Shown here: one piece after another, positions 38,810 through 48,278 of the stretch | Position numbering within the stretch: position 1 is the first letter of the stretch | Layout of the letters: each line of letters starts with the position of its first letter | Assembly: GCF_003114815.1 (NCBI RefSeq) | Contig: NZ_BFAZ01000006.1 | Span: 248,001 to 312,000, forward strand | DNA: 64,000 nt | From: Leptospira ellinghausenii | GTDB taxonomy: Bacteria > Spirochaetota > Leptospiria > Leptospirales > Leptospiraceae | Direction: 5' to 3' | Notes under the pieces: model-generated | Databases searched by the model: none | Told to the model about the DNA's origin: nothing | The model's input: the letters and a program-made list of their open reading frames with translations, nothing else | Made by a program: the position numbers and the translations under genes

Positions 38810-39798
38810 ACGATTTGGTCCTTTCCATACTGGTAACGAGGATGAGTTTGGTATTCCTCAAAACCCAAATTGATACATAATTCTAATAATTCCGAATATG
38901 ATTTTCCAGCTCTTTCCCATAACATTGGCAAGGTGGAATAAATCTTAGAAAAACCAGGTGTAGCATTGACTTCTAAACAGTAAGGAATTTCCTCTTCCAA
39001 TTTAAAATCGATTCTAAGATAACCTGAACTTCCGAGTAAATTTGCGATATTAAACGAAGTGGATTCTAATTCCTTTTGGAGGGAAATGGGAACTTCGAAA
39101 TCCAAAGATTCTAAAAATTCTGATTTTGATTTGATTCCTTCATGGTAGATGCCATTAGGAGTATCCACAAAGGCCATGGGTAAAACTTGGTAGTGATTCA
39201 AATTTCCAATCACACCAACTGTAAGTTCCCTGCCTGATAAAAATGGTTCCACTAAAAGTGGAGAATATTCCCTGAGAAACATGGGAATTTGAATCTCCCA
39301 TTCTCTCTGATCTTGGATTGTATTCGATTCCGAAATTCCCAAACTCGATCCTTCTCCGTTGGGTTTCACAAAGACAGGAAAATGGAGATTTGGTTGTGAT
39401 TGAAATTCTGTTAGAAGTTCTGAATCCGTTACTCGGATACCCATCGAACGCAAAAAAAGTTTGGTTTTATATTTATCCAAAGTGGTACATTGGACTGCAG
39501 CAGAACTTCCAGTATGAGGAATCCCTAAATATTCACATAACGCAGGTATGTATGCTTCCCTAGAGGCAGAAGTATAACCTTCCACAAGATTCCATACTAT
39601 CCAATTTTCCCTGTTACCCTTTGGAATATTTGAAAGAACGGATGTGATTTCTTTTGCGTCCGAAAGTGACACAACATCATACCCTAAGGAGATAATTGTT
39701 TTTTCCATATGGAATATGGTCTCTTCCGATTCCCATTCTTGGGAATGTTTTGGATAGTCCGGATTATAAATGTCACATGCAAGAATGACGGTTTTCAT
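38806..39798 (-). CDS. D-Ala-D-Ala ligase-like ATP-grasp enzyme
   Basis: A 330-residue ATP-grasp protein from the ATG at 39798, which overlaps the kamA-like stop (ATGA); the frame opens slightly earlier at 39819. It shows [20 protein letters not shown], the nucleotide-binding [24 protein letters not shown] and the metal-binding DFKLEEE plus [10 protein letters not shown]. These match the D-alanine-D-alanine ligase-like branch, which joins a carboxylate to an amine through an acyl phosphate. It is not next to cell-wall genes and sits between a lysine-aminomutase-like gene and a diiron protein, so an amino-acid or dipeptide ligase role is inferred. Confidence 0.85.
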   Translation of the reverse strand: MKTVILACDIYNPDYPKHSQEWESEETIFHMEKTIISLGYDVVSLSDAKEITSVLSNIPKGNRENWIVWNLVEGYTSASREAYIPALCEYLGIPHTGSSAAVQCTTLDKYKTKLFLRSMGIRVTDSELLTEFQSQPNLHFPVFVKPNGEGSSLGISESNTIQDQREWEIQIPMFLREYSPLLVEPFLSGRELTVGVIGNLNHYQVLPMAFVDTPNGIYHEGIKSKSEFLESLDFEVPISLQKELESTSFNIANLLGSSGYLRIDFKLEEEIPYCLEVNATPGFSKIYSTLPMLWERAGKSYSELLELCINLGFEEYQTHPRYQYGKDQIV

Positions 39799-41003
39799 TC
39801 GGCTTGGTATTTCTCCCAATCAGCTTCTGAAACAATTGGATAATAAGATTCTTTGTCAGAACCAACTGGTTCAAATGAAAAATGTATTTTTTTGGTTACC
39901 GCCGAACGAAAGGCATGTTGTCTTGTTTTTGGATAATAACCTAAATACCAATTGGCACCTATCGTAATTTTACCACCACCACCAGGAAGATCATTCACAA
40001 AATGAGGAATGCCCATCCCTCCAATTTTTCCTCGCATATACTCAACGATTTCAATTCCACGTGCAAGTGGAGTGCGAAATCCCCTCGAACCAGGAATGAG
40101 CTCAGGGTCATAAAGATAATACGCGCGAACACGCATTTCCAATAACTTCTTATGAAGTGTGAGCATTATTTCTTCATCATCATTGATGCCTTTGAGTAAT
40201 ACTGCCTGATTCCCTACCGACACTCCAGCTTTTAACAGGCGTAAAATTGCATCCTTAGATTCTTTTGTACATTCCTTTGGATGATTGAATTGGGTATGAC
40301 AGAAAATCGATAAATTGTCATCATTATACCTTTCAATGATTTTGCACAATTCATCTGTTATGCGAAATGGCAAGGTAACTGGATTTCTTGTGCCAAGTCT
40401 ACAAATTCGAACATGAGGGATTTGGTTCAATTCATGTAAAATCCACTCAAGCCTAGAATCCGCAAGATTCAAAGGATCTCCCCCACTAACCACTACATCC
40501 TCTACTTCAGTATGGTTTCGAATGTAAGCAAATGCTGTTTCTAAATCTGATTTTTCCATCCTTTCCCCATTGGAAGATACCTTTCTCCCTCTCATACAAT
40601 GGCGACAATACACACTGCACGAATGGTTTGAGAACAAAAGGACACGATTTGGATACATATGAGTGAGCCCACGAACAGGACTTAGTCTCTCCTCATCCAA
40701 TGGATCGGAACTTTCTTCTAAAGAAAATACTGCCTCATCCGCTGTTGGCACTATCATCCTTCGAATGGGACAGTTGGGGTCGGTGGGATCAGATAAAGAT
40801 AAATAATAAGGAGTGGTCGAAACCAGTAACCGGATGGTTTGTTGGATCCCAATCCTTTCTGATTCAGTGAGTAAAAAATAACGAGAAAGATCCTCCCCCT
40901 TCACTCGGTTTTGCAACTGTGATGTGGGATCAGTCCAAATCGTCTTGGAAAACAATTCTTCTCTGGCCCGAAGAATTTCTGATAAACTGTTTTGCACGAG
41001 CAT
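39795..41003 (-). CDS. kamA: KamA-family radical SAM L-lysine 2,3-aminomutase-like enzyme
   Basis: PLP- and SAM-dependent aminomutase family. The 402-residue protein has the cluster-binding CxxxCxxC in [16 protein letters not shown], a GGDPL motif ([11 protein letters not shown]) and the C-terminal [18 protein letters not shown] region. Two Asp residues corresponding to the lysine-binding pair of KamA seem present (YYLYDPEL and FVNDLPGG), favouring lysine over glutamate as substrate. The product would be beta-lysine. It begins an operon with an ATP-grasp ligase and a diiron protein; no AblB acetyltransferase or EF-P modification gene is adjacent. Confidence 0.88.
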   Translation of the reverse strand: MLVQNSLSEILRAREELFSKTIWTDPTSQLQNRVKGEDLSRYFLLTESERIGIQQTIRLLVSTTPYYLSLSDPTDPNCPIRRMIVPTADEAVFSLEESSDPLDEERLSPVRGLTHMYPNRVLLFSNHSCSVYCRHCMRGRKVSSNGERMEKSDLETAFAYIRNHTEVEDVVVSGGDPLNLADSRLEWILHELNQIPHVRICRLGTRNPVTLPFRITDELCKIIERYNDDNLSIFCHTQFNHPKECTKESKDAILRLLKAGVSVGNQAVLLKGINDDEEIMLTLHKKLLEMRVRAYYLYDPELIPGSRGFRTPLARGIEIVEYMRGKIGGMGIPHFVNDLPGGGGKITIGANWYLGYYPKTRQHAFRSAVTKKIHFSFEPVGSDKESYYPIVSEADWEKYQAE

Positions 41004-41055
41004 AAGATTTTATTCCTTACTTGCCAACAGACCACCAAATTCTTTTCTGGTGGTA

Positions 41056-41730
41056 ATGCAAGAAAACCGCTTGGGGGAAATCCGTATGGTCGCCTTCGAT
41101 GTCGACGGGACCTTATTTTCCTCAGAATCCATAATCTTTAAGACGTATGTGCAGGCAATCGAAGAGTTTGCTAAGAAAACGGGAAAAATTACATCCCTAC
41201 CCACACACGATCAGATCATCAATGAAATTGGAAAACCAGTGCGGACTATTTTTGCAAACCTTCTCCCCTCATTACCAGAGTCCGAACGAGATTCCATTTC
41301 CTCCAGAGTTTTAGATTTACTCTGTGATTCCATCCGAAGCGGTGGTGGTGATTTTTACGCTGGTGTTGGTTCAACCATTCATTACCTGAAAGAAAAAGGG
41401 TATACCATCACTTGCGCATCCAATGGACGAAAACCTTATATCGAAACCGTTCTCGATACAGCTGGTGTATTACAATACTTTGAACCCATTGTTGTGATCA
41501 ACCAAGAGACCATCCACACCAAAGGTGAAATTTTAGCAGAGTATGTACGCAAATACAGTTTAGAGCCAAATTCCATTGCAATGATCGGAGATCGGTTCAG
41601 TGACTGGGAAGCGGCGAGGCAGAATGGATGCCCTTTTGGCTTTTGCACCTATGGTCATGGAGTTCCAGGCGAAATCCCTGACTTTGATTGGAAATTCGAC
41701 GATTTAACGAATTTGAAACAATTTTTTTAA
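41056..41730 (+). CDS. HAD-superfamily phosphatase (phosphoglycolate phosphatase-like)
   Basis: A hydrolase of about 224 residues. It has the HAD motif I VAFDVDGTLF, motif II TCASNGR and motif III/IV IGDRFSDWEAA, with a helical cap between motifs I and II, as in Gph-type phosphatases. I place the start at ATG 41056; a second ATG at 41086 has a better GGGGGA upstream and would give MVAFDVDGTL directly. The longer frame from 40924 overlaps the divergent kamA-like gene and is unlikely. The substrate is unknown. Confidence 0.88.
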   Translation: MQENRLGEIRMVAFDVDGTLFSSESIIFKTYVQAIEEFAKKTGKITSLPTHDQIINEIGKPVRTIFANLLPSLPESERDSISSRVLDLLCDSIRSGGGDFYAGVGSTIHYLKEKGYTITCASNGRKPYIETVLDTAGVLQYFEPIVVINQETIHTKGEILAEYVRKYSLEPNSIAMIGDRFSDWEAARQNGCPFGFCTYGHGVPGEIPDFDWKFDDLTNLKQFF

Positions 41731-41764
41731 ATTCGAAATTCAATACAATTCCGACATTGATAGT

Positions 41765-42580
41765 GTGGCGGTACATCCCCAAATCCAAGAAGACAAATGG
41801 AAATCATTACGCTATTTCCTTGGCGGGATCTTCTTTGTACTCGTCCTAATTGAAAAGTCTATGGGCTTTGATCCGAAAGTTTCAGGAAATTTTTTTCCGA
41901 AACAAGGTTTTCGGAATATCGGAAAACAAGTTGATAAAACAAAATTTGCCGAACCAGTGGACCCTTTCCAAAGTGAAACCTTTGAGGATGATTTAAATTG
42001 GGAAGAAGAAGTATTTAATCATTCTTACCCAACAAATCCAAAGTCCACCAAACAAACAAAAGTCATCGATGAAACGATTCCTGAAATCACCCTCCCAGAA
42101 GACAGATTCCCAGGTGCGGGAAAACGAATCAGTGCAGAACCTGGATACCTTCCTGTTTACTTTCTTAAATTTTATGGTTCTGGAAAAAATAGCCAGTCCC
42201 AACTCGTAAAGCTCACCAGAGAATTTCCTGGTGGGGATCCAATTGTATTTTTATTCCAAGAACTCACCAAAGGCCCCACATCTACTGAAAAATCAAAGGG
42301 TGTGCTTTCTGCTCTCTCCAAAAAAATCCGAATGGAACCAAACTACCGTTTAGAAGATGGAATCTTACACATTTCCATTTCGGAAGAGTTGAATTCTGGT
42401 GGGAGCATGGAAATCTTAAAAGACCGATTGGACCAAATTACCTTTACCTATGTCGGAAATTTCGGAATCCAAGGAGTTGTACTATACTCGAATGGTGAAA
42501 GGATCCGAACTTTGGGAAGTGATGGAATGTCCTTACCGGATGTTTTGGCCAAAACACAACGAAAAGTGATTTTGTTCTAA
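41765..42580 (+). CDS. GerMN-domain protein
   Basis: A 271-residue protein starting at GTG, with an N-terminal transmembrane or signal segment (YFLGGIFFVLVLIEKSM). After a charged linker, residues about 125-265 match the GerMN fold: YFLKFYG, LTREFPGGDPIVFLFQELTKGPTSTEKSKG, a DGILHISISEELN strand and a GVVLYSNGERI strand. GerMN domains occur in spore germination and periplasmic proteins of unknown mechanism; in diderms they are thought to bind envelope ligands. It lies between a HAD phosphatase and a diguanylate cyclase on the same strand. Confidence 0.78.
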   Translation: MAVHPQIQEDKWKSLRYFLGGIFFVLVLIEKSMGFDPKVSGNFFPKQGFRNIGKQVDKTKFAEPVDPFQSETFEDDLNWEEEVFNHSYPTNPKSTKQTKVIDETIPEITLPEDRFPGAGKRISAEPGYLPVYFLKFYGSGKNSQSQLVKLTREFPGGDPIVFLFQELTKGPTSTEKSKGVLSALSKKIRMEPNYRLEDGILHISISEELNSGGSMEILKDRLDQITFTYVGNFGIQGVVLYSNGERIRTLGSDGMSLPDVLAKTQRKVILF

Positions 42581-42637
42581 CCCACTAAATGGTTTACAAC
42601 GAAACGACAAACTGTATTCTCAAGATTGGTTTCCACC

Positions 42638-43831
42638 ATGCGTAGGTACACATTCAAACGATACGGTTTTGTATTGCGTAAATTATTTCTACGCCCCTAC
42701 CACCCAGACTTTATCTCCACAAATTTAGATGATATCGCTTCATCCTTACAAATCTTCAGTGTGATGACCGCCGTCACATCCATCATATCGTTGTTGTTTG
42801 TAGACTCACTTGTGAGAACCAAGGAAGCTAGTTTTTGGATTGCATTTTTTCGAATTTCATCTCTTGCGATTTGTTTTTCCGTTTACCTCTTAGCAAAACG
42901 AGGAATCAAACAATACCAAAAACAAATCCTAGGAATCACGAGTCTTGTTCTTATTGGACTCGTAACTCTTTATATCCCGATGATGGTTTTTGATAATCCC
43001 AATCATGCTTATTATTTATTCGGTTCTGCTATCGTGATAGCCGGAGCTTCCATTTTACTCTGGTTAGAACCGATTCGAATTTGTATCCTCTCTTTGATTT
43101 ATATTTCCATTTTTATTCCCTTACATTTGAATTATTCCCGCATCCAAGGATTTGATCGTTATTTTTTCTACCAAGATGTTCTCATTGTATCATTTTTGCT
43201 AGCATTTGGGATTGTTGCAAACTTTCTCATCAATTACTGGAGATTTGAAGAGTATCGAGTCAAAGAAAAACTCCATATAACAGTGGGTAAACTCCTTCGT
43301 ATCAATCAGAAAATTGAAGATTTATCCCGCGTAGATTCCATGACAGAACTTTTTAACCGAAGGCATCTATTAGAACAATTTGATCTGTATAAAAAAAGAT
43401 CACACCGAGAAGGATTTGTGATTGGTTTAGTAATTTTAGATTTGGACAAACTAAAGACCATTAACGATCGTTATGGGCACAAACAAGGTGACATTGCCAT
43501 CCAAGCATTTGCCAAAACGTTAAAATCCAGAACTCGGATCACAGACATTGCGGCAAGGATTGGAGGAGATGAGTTTTGTTTGTTAGTTTCACCGATTGAT
43601 AAAGAGGGACTACATACCTTAACCGAATCCATCAGGGAAAAAATGGAAGAATTACAAATTCCGATCTACAACAACCCGAGCGAGTCCCTTACTTTAACAG
43701 TTTCGATTGGTGGAACTCTATTCCACCCAGAAGACGATCCTAGTTTTGACGAACTGTATCATAAAATAGACACTGCGCTTTACACCTCCAAAAATGAAGG
43801 CCGAAACCGCATCACACTCCTAGAAATGTAA
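42638..43831 (+). CDS. Membrane-bound diguanylate cyclase (GGDEF)
   Basis: A 397-residue protein with about six N-terminal transmembrane helices (residues about 30-200), a short linker helix and a C-terminal GGDEF domain. The active site ARIGGDEFCLLV is intact, and a product-inhibition I-site RITD lies five residues before it. It should make c-di-GMP from GTP, subject to feedback. I take the ATG at 42638 rather than the TTG at 42626. No EAL domain is present. The membrane part is not a recognised sensor type. Confidence 0.92.
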   Translation: MRRYTFKRYGFVLRKLFLRPYHPDFISTNLDDIASSLQIFSVMTAVTSIISLLFVDSLVRTKEASFWIAFFRISSLAICFSVYLLAKRGIKQYQKQILGITSLVLIGLVTLYIPMMVFDNPNHAYYLFGSAIVIAGASILLWLEPIRICILSLIYISIFIPLHLNYSRIQGFDRYFFYQDVLIVSFLLAFGIVANFLINYWRFEEYRVKEKLHITVGKLLRINQKIEDLSRVDSMTELFNRRHLLEQFDLYKKRSHREGFVIGLVILDLDKLKTINDRYGHKQGDIAIQAFAKTLKSRTRITDIAARIGGDEFCLLVSPIDKEGLHTLTESIREKMEELQIPIYNNPSESLTLTVSIGGTLFHPEDDPSFDELYHKIDTALYTSKNEGRNRITLLEM

Positions 43832-43835
43832 AAAA

Positions 43836-43956
43836 ATGATCGACGGAAATGGGATTCGAATCTAGTCTTACAACTGAGACTGATTCTCAGTTTATGTCCA
43901 TTACGGATAAGGTGTAAAACTTACGAGATGGGGAAATATCCCCCATCTTTTTTTTT
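43836..43956 (+). ncRNA. Candidate structured RNA or 3' UTR element
   Basis: The 188-bp intergenic region after the diguanylate cyclase contains nested inverted repeats on the plus strand. AATGG/CCATT (43848-43852 with 43898-43902) encloses a GATTCGAATC palindrome (43853-43862) and an 8-bp stem AACTGAGA/TCTCAGTT (43872-43892), and is followed by an intrinsic terminator at 43926-43956. The TTCGAATC segment recalls a tRNA T loop, but no cloverleaf can be built. It may be a small RNA, a 3' UTR of the GGDEF gene or a decayed tRNA. No promoter was identified. Confidence 0.4.
43926..43956 (+). terminator. Intrinsic terminator downstream of the GGDEF gene
   Basis: AGATGGGG pairs with CCCCATCT across a 7-nt loop and is followed by nine Ts. 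It ends transcription from the GGDEF gene and of any RNA made in the preceding structured region. Confidence 0.9.
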
Positions 43957-44019
43957 ATAAAAACACAAGTGAGATCCCAATTATCGATTCTGGGGATGGA
44001 ACTTAAAATTCGAATGAAT

Positions 44020-45123
44020 TCATACAATTTCTAGTGGAGAACTGACTTCTTCGTAATCGAGGTTTCTGCGGACTGGACGAAATCCCCCTTCTTGCAAAAA
44101 CTTTCTCGCTTCCTTTTCTGTTTTTAAACCAAACGACCTGAGGACATTTTCTTCGATCACAACAGAGGAGATATCATCCGCACCTGAATACAAAGCAAGT
44201 TGGCCCACACCTTTTCCAAGTACCATCACGGATGTTTCGATGTGTGGGATATTGTCTAAGAAAATTCTGCAAATTCCGAGAACCTTTAGGTATTCATGTG
44301 TCGGAACAGGTCTTACTGTAAACCGTTTGGTTTGGGGTTGGAAAGTCCAAGGGATAAAAGACAAAAATCCACCCGTTCTGTCCTGTAAATCTCGCACCAC
44401 TTGTAAGTGTTCGATGACTTCCTCTTCTGTTTCTTCCGATCCAAAGACAATATTGGCAGAGCCTCTCAGTCCCACTTCATGGCAGGTTTCCATGGCTCGC
44501 ACCCATTCCGCTACTGAGGCTTTTTTCGGAGAGATGATTTGGCGCATCCTTTCGGTTAGGATTTCAGCACCAGCCCCAGGCACAGAATCAAGACCAACTT
44601 CTTTTAGGATTTGTAACACTTCCCTGAGAGGTTTTCCTGTAATGGTTTCTAAATTGATCACTTCCACGGGTGAAAAGGCACGAATGTGCATCTTCGGGTA
44701 TTTTGCCTTCACGGTACGAATCACATCCAAATAATATTCGAAAGGAAGTTCAGGATAAACCCCTCCTTGTAAGAACATTTGGTCAGCACCTTCTTCTACC
44801 GCGTAGTCCATCTTTTGTAAGATGTCCTCTTTGGAGAGAACGTAACCCTTCCCATTTCCAATTTCATCCATAAAGGAACAAAAATTGCACTCAACATTGC
44901 AATAATTGGTATAATTCACCACCCGAAACATGGTATAACTGGCTTCCGTATGGGGCCTAACCTTCTCACGGAGGTAGCGGGCTACCATCTGGATTTTTAG
45001 AAAGTCTCCATCTTTGTATAAAACGAGAGCTTCACTAGGAGAGATTCGTTTGCCGTCCACTGCTTTGAGCAGGACAACATCGGCTGGGTCATTTGGGTTC
45101 AGGGAAAAAGAGGACAAGTTCAT
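44020..45123 (-). CDS. mqnC: Cyclic dehypoxanthinyl futalosine synthase MqnC (radical SAM)
   Basis: Radical SAM enzyme cyclising dehypoxanthine futalosine in menaquinone synthesis. The protein has the cluster motif in [29 protein letters not shown] and [13 protein letters not shown], and the MqnC-type segment [15 protein letters not shown]. The frame extends to 45237, but the ATG at 45123 gives the usual family length (367 residues) and leaves a 122-bp divergent promoter region. MqnE is the close alternative; the FQP motif favours MqnC. It acts in the same pathway as mqnA at 8363. Confidence 0.88.
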   Translation of the reverse strand: MNLSSFSLNPNDPADVVLLKAVDGKRISPSEALVLYKDGDFLKIQMVARYLREKVRPHTEASYTMFRVVNYTNYCNVECNFCSFMDEIGNGKGYVLSKEDILQKMDYAVEEGADQMFLQGGVYPELPFEYYLDVIRTVKAKYPKMHIRAFSPVEVINLETITGKPLREVLQILKEVGLDSVPGAGAEILTERMRQIISPKKASVAEWVRAMETCHEVGLRGSANIVFGSEETEEEVIEHLQVVRDLQDRTGGFLSFIPWTFQPQTKRFTVRPVPTHEYLKVLGICRIFLDNIPHIETSVMVLGKGVGQLALYSGADDISSVVIEENVLRSFGLKTEKEARKFLQEGGFRPVRRNLDYEEVSSPLEIV

Positions 45124-45245
45124 ATCTCTACCTACTTGGACAGGAAATCTTCTGACATATCCCTGTAAAAACCGAATTTTCCTGGACATTGATTTTTCTA
45201 TAGAAATCCTAGGAAATACCAAACACCTTAAGGGCATAAATATAA

Positions 45246-47348
45246 ATGGATATCGGAAGAATTCTCTTTCACCTATTATTCACAGCTTTTTTCGTCGTGG
45301 CAAACGTAGTGTTTGTCCGCGCTATCCTTTACAGGCTCGGATTGATCTTCAACGGTCGTCCTGCATTTTTTAATGAAGATGCAAAAAAGAACCTAAACAT
45401 CGGATTCCGTTTAAAAAGTTTTTTCCTAAACGTAATCTTACAAAAAAAGAACTTCCGTGAACCAATACGTGGGATCATGCACGCGTTTGTTTTTTATGGA
45501 TTTATCGTCTATACGATCCATACAACAAGCCAAATGATCGCAGGTGTATTTGGATATGCAATGGAAGATCCTTACCAATTTGCACTTCCTAATTTCTTAT
45601 TTGGTGAAGCAGCGAACCATATTTATGAACAAGCAGTCAACTACGTATCCATTTTAGTGTTAACTGGTCTTGGGTTTTTTGCTTGGAGACGTTGGATTAA
45701 AAAAGCCAAAGGTCTCGATGTTCACTCACCAGCTTCTGCCATCGTCATCAGTATGATTGCAACCCTAATGGTGACCACCTTACTTGGAAATGGTGCCAAA
45801 ACGGTTGCAGCAACTTACTATACACATGCTGGATTCATTGATGGTTCGATTGGAAAACTTTGGGAATCGGTGGGAGTCGCAAACTCTTCTGCAGATATCG
45901 TTTTCCAAATTATGTGGTGGGGCCATATCATCACTGTATTCTCATTTATGTTGTATGTTCCTACTTCGAAACATGCTCACTTAATTTTTGCTCCCTTTAA
46001 CTACTTCCTAGCAACTGACACTCCGAAAGGCCAACTCTCCAAACTCAATTTGGATGATGAAAATGCAGTTTGGGGATCCAACCGAGTGGAAGACTTCCCT
46101 TGGCCAAATCTACTTGACGGTATGTCATGTATTGAATGTGGACGATGCCAAGTGGAATGCCCTGCCAACAGGACTGGTAAAGTTTTAAATCCAAAAGCCA
46201 TCATCGTGGAGCTCAAACACCAGATGTTGGAAAAAATGCCAGAAGTAGCAGCTGCACGTGCTGGTAAAACGCCAGAAGAAGCAGCTGAAGCAGTAGCAGC
46301 ACTTGATACGGGAGTGATCAATTCTCACGAGGGCCTCAGTGAAGAAGCTCTTTGGGGATGTACAACTTGTTATGCGTGCGTAGAAGCATGCCCTGTTGGA
46401 AACAACCAAGTAAACGCCATCATTGAAATGCGCCGTCACTTAGTTCTTGCAGAATCCAAGATGAGCCCAGAACTCCAAAAAGCATTCACAAACATGGAAA
46501 ACAATTCCAATCCATGGGGTGTTGGTGCACACACTCGTGCAGACTGGGCAGAAGGTTTAAATGTAAAAGTTCTTTCAGAAGCAGAAGACAAAAACGTAGA
46601 CGTACTCTACTGGGTCGGTTGTGCGGGTGCTTTTGATGAAAGAAACAAAAAGATCTCTCGTGACTTCGTAAAAATCATGCAAAAAGCGGATGTAAACTTT
46701 GGTATCCTTGGAACAGAAGAAGGATGTTCGGGAGACTCGGCTCGCCGGGGTGGTAATGAATACCTCTACCAAACGCTAGCACAAACAAACGTGGACACGA
46801 TCAACGGATACGGTATTAAAAAAATCGTAACTGCTTGCCCACACTGTTATAACACCATCAAAAACGAATACCCACAATTTGGTGGTAACTTCGAAGTCAT
46901 CCACCACTCCGAATACATCAACCAACTTTCGAAGGAAGGTAAAATCGATGTGAAAGTGGCTGATGATGCAAACACTGGTAAGTATACTTACCACGATTCA
47001 TGTTACATCGGACGTTATAACAACAATTACGACAACCCTCGTGATGTTGTGAAAAAAGTATCCGGTGGAAAAATTGAAGAAGCTGTCGACCATCACTCCA
47101 AAGGACTTTGTTGTGGTGCGGGTGGTGCTCAGTACTGGATGGAAGAACACGTGGATGAATCCAACCCAGAAAGTATGCGAGTCAATAGCAAACGTACAGG
47201 ACAACTCCTCGATACAGGTGCTACTACAATCGCTACTGCTTGTCCATTCTGTATCACAATGATCACTGATGGTGTCAAAGCTGCGGAAAAAATTGATTCC
47301 GTAAAAGTAAAAGACATTGCGGAACTAGTCGCAGAAAACATCGACTAA
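45246..47348 (+). CDS. Membrane Fe-S oxidoreductase, Etf:(methyl)menaquinone oxidoreductase-like (Hdr-type fusion)
   Basis: A 700-residue fusion. An N-terminal membrane domain with about five helices resembles the nitrate-reductase gamma/HdrE type (with candidate haem His residues, e.g. [11 protein letters not shown]). A ferredoxin-like 2[4Fe-4S] region has [12 protein letters not shown] and [12 protein letters not shown]. Two CCG domains follow ([25 protein letters not shown] and CPFC). This architecture matches the EMO proteins, which pass electrons from Etf to menaquinone during fatty-acid oxidation. That role is inferred; it fits the adjacent menaquinone gene and the crotonase and thiolase genes in the window. 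Confidence 0.85.
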   Translation: MDIGRILFHLLFTAFFVVANVVFVRAILYRLGLIFNGRPAFFNEDAKKNLNIGFRLKSFFLNVILQKKNFREPIRGIMHAFVFYGFIVYTIHTTSQMIAGVFGYAMEDPYQFALPNFLFGEAANHIYEQAVNYVSILVLTGLGFFAWRRWIKKAKGLDVHSPASAIVISMIATLMVTTLLGNGAKTVAATYYTHAGFIDGSIGKLWESVGVANSSADIVFQIMWWGHIITVFSFMLYVPTSKHAHLIFAPFNYFLATDTPKGQLSKLNLDDENAVWGSNRVEDFPWPNLLDGMSCIECGRCQVECPANRTGKVLNPKAIIVELKHQMLEKMPEVAAARAGKTPEEAAEAVAALDTGVINSHEGLSEEALWGCTTCYACVEACPVGNNQVNAIIEMRRHLVLAESKMSPELQKAFTNMENNSNPWGVGAHTRADWAEGLNVKVLSEAEDKNVDVLYWVGCAGAFDERNKKISRDFVKIMQKADVNFGILGTEEGCSGDSARRGGNEYLYQTLAQTNVDTINGYGIKKIVTACPHCYNTIKNEYPQFGGNFEVIHHSEYINQLSKEGKIDVKVADDANTGKYTYHDSCYIGRYNNNYDNPRDVVKKVSGGKIEEAVDHHSKGLCCGAGGAQYWMEEHVDESNPESMRVNSKRTGQLLDTGATTIATACPFCITMITDGVKAAEKIDSVKVKDIAELVAENID

Positions 47349-47353
47349 CAGTT

Positions 47354-47396
47354 AAAAAAGGGGAATTAGATGATAAATATCCTATTCCCCTTTTTT
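47354..47396 (+). promoter_or_regulatory. 13-bp inverted repeat covering a Shine-Dalgarno and start codon; possible terminator or translational switch
   Basis: AAAAAAGGGGAAT (47354-47366) pairs perfectly with ATTCCCCTTTTTT (47384-47396) across a 17-nt loop. The paired AGGGG is the best Shine-Dalgarno for the ATG at 47370, which sits in the loop. The hairpin plus T run also looks like a terminator for the preceding oxidoreductase gene, 5 bp upstream. It could therefore end transcription, hide the start of the next gene or do both. Confidence 0.7.
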
Positions 47397-48278
47397 CGGT
47401 TCTTCATAAGTCCAAAAAAGTGTAACACCGGTTATTCTTTTTTGGACTTTGTATTTTTCATCAATCTATTTAAACTTTCTGTTATCATCCATTCTCTATT
47501 CATTTTTAGCTTATTTTTTCCTATTTCAGAAACCTTTGCAGATTCCAAAAAACAAACCATTCAACCGAACCCAGAAGATGGAATCACCATCATTGTTGAA
47601 AAAGGTCAAACCTTAAGTATCATCTCCAAAACCTATTTGGACGATCCTAGGAAATGGAAAGAACTTCTAAAATCTAACCAAATTGATAACCCAAACTTGA
47701 TCATTCCTGGAATGAAGTTATGGATCCCAAAAAGTTTAGGGAAAAAACCACTTGCCGACTTACAACGGTTTACTGGTACTACAGAAGTTTTAAAACTCTC
47801 ACAAAAACAAAATGATTGGGCAAAGGCAAAAAATGGCGAAGGACTTTATGCAAAGGATGAAGTGAGAACCTTACAGGAATCGGAAGCACAGTTTATTTTT
47901 TTATCTGGTTCTCGGTTTGAAATCACAGAAAATAGCCACGTCATTATGGAACGTGGAAAATCAGAAACAGAACCTGATGAAATTTTTTTAAGACAAGGTA
48001 GAATCCGTTCTCTGATTCCCAAAACCTCAAATCCTAACCAAAAGATGTTTTTACTCAAAACTGAATCTGCTGAATCTGTTGTCAAAGGAACAGATTTTTT
48101 AACGGAAGTGGACCAAAATGGAAATACCACTCTCAGTTGTTACGAAGGAAGTGTTGCGGTAACTGCGGAAAAAGTAACAGTTCTTGTTAACTCAGGGTAT
48201 GCAACCTTTGTCGAAAAAGGAAAACCACCTTTAAAACCTTTCCCAGTTCCCAATCCTCCCATTCCAGAAAACAAATGA
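47370..48278 (+). CDS. LysM and FecR-domain envelope protein
   Basis: A 302-residue exported protein. After a long hydrophobic N-terminus (signal ending near ...SETFADS), a LysM domain (about residues 70-117; IIVEKGQTLSIISKTYL ... NLIIPGMKLWIP) should bind peptidoglycan, and a FecR-like domain follows (about 150-275; GSRFEITENSHVIME, SVVKGTDFLTEV, CYEGSVAV). The start at 47370 has a good Shine-Dalgarno, but it lies in the 13-bp hairpin; a TTG at 47442 would leave a shorter signal. It overlaps the next gene by ATGA. Confidence 0.82.
   Translation: MINILFPFFRFFISPKKCNTGYSFLDFVFFINLFKLSVIIHSLFIFSLFFPISETFADSKKQTIQPNPEDGITIIVEKGQTLSIISKTYLDDPRKWKELLKSNQIDNPNLIIPGMKLWIPKSLGKKPLADLQRFTGTTEVLKLSQKQNDWAKAKNGEGLYAKDEVRTLQESEAQFIFLSGSRFEITENSHVIMERGKSETEPDEIFLRQGRIRSLIPKTSNPNQKMFLLKTESAESVVKGTDFLTEVDQNGNTTLSCYEGSVAVTAEKVTVLVNSGYATFVEKGKPPLKPFPVPNPPIPENK

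Noticed and set aside
43840..43925. A tRNA gene on either strand
   Set aside because: The TTCGAATC segment and anticodon-like hairpin suggested a tRNA, but no acceptor pairing, T stem or U33 loop can be made.
45124..45237. Extended N-terminus of MqnC
   Set aside because: It would occupy nearly the whole divergent promoter region and exceed the family length; the ATG at 45123 is preceded by AGG at usable spacing.
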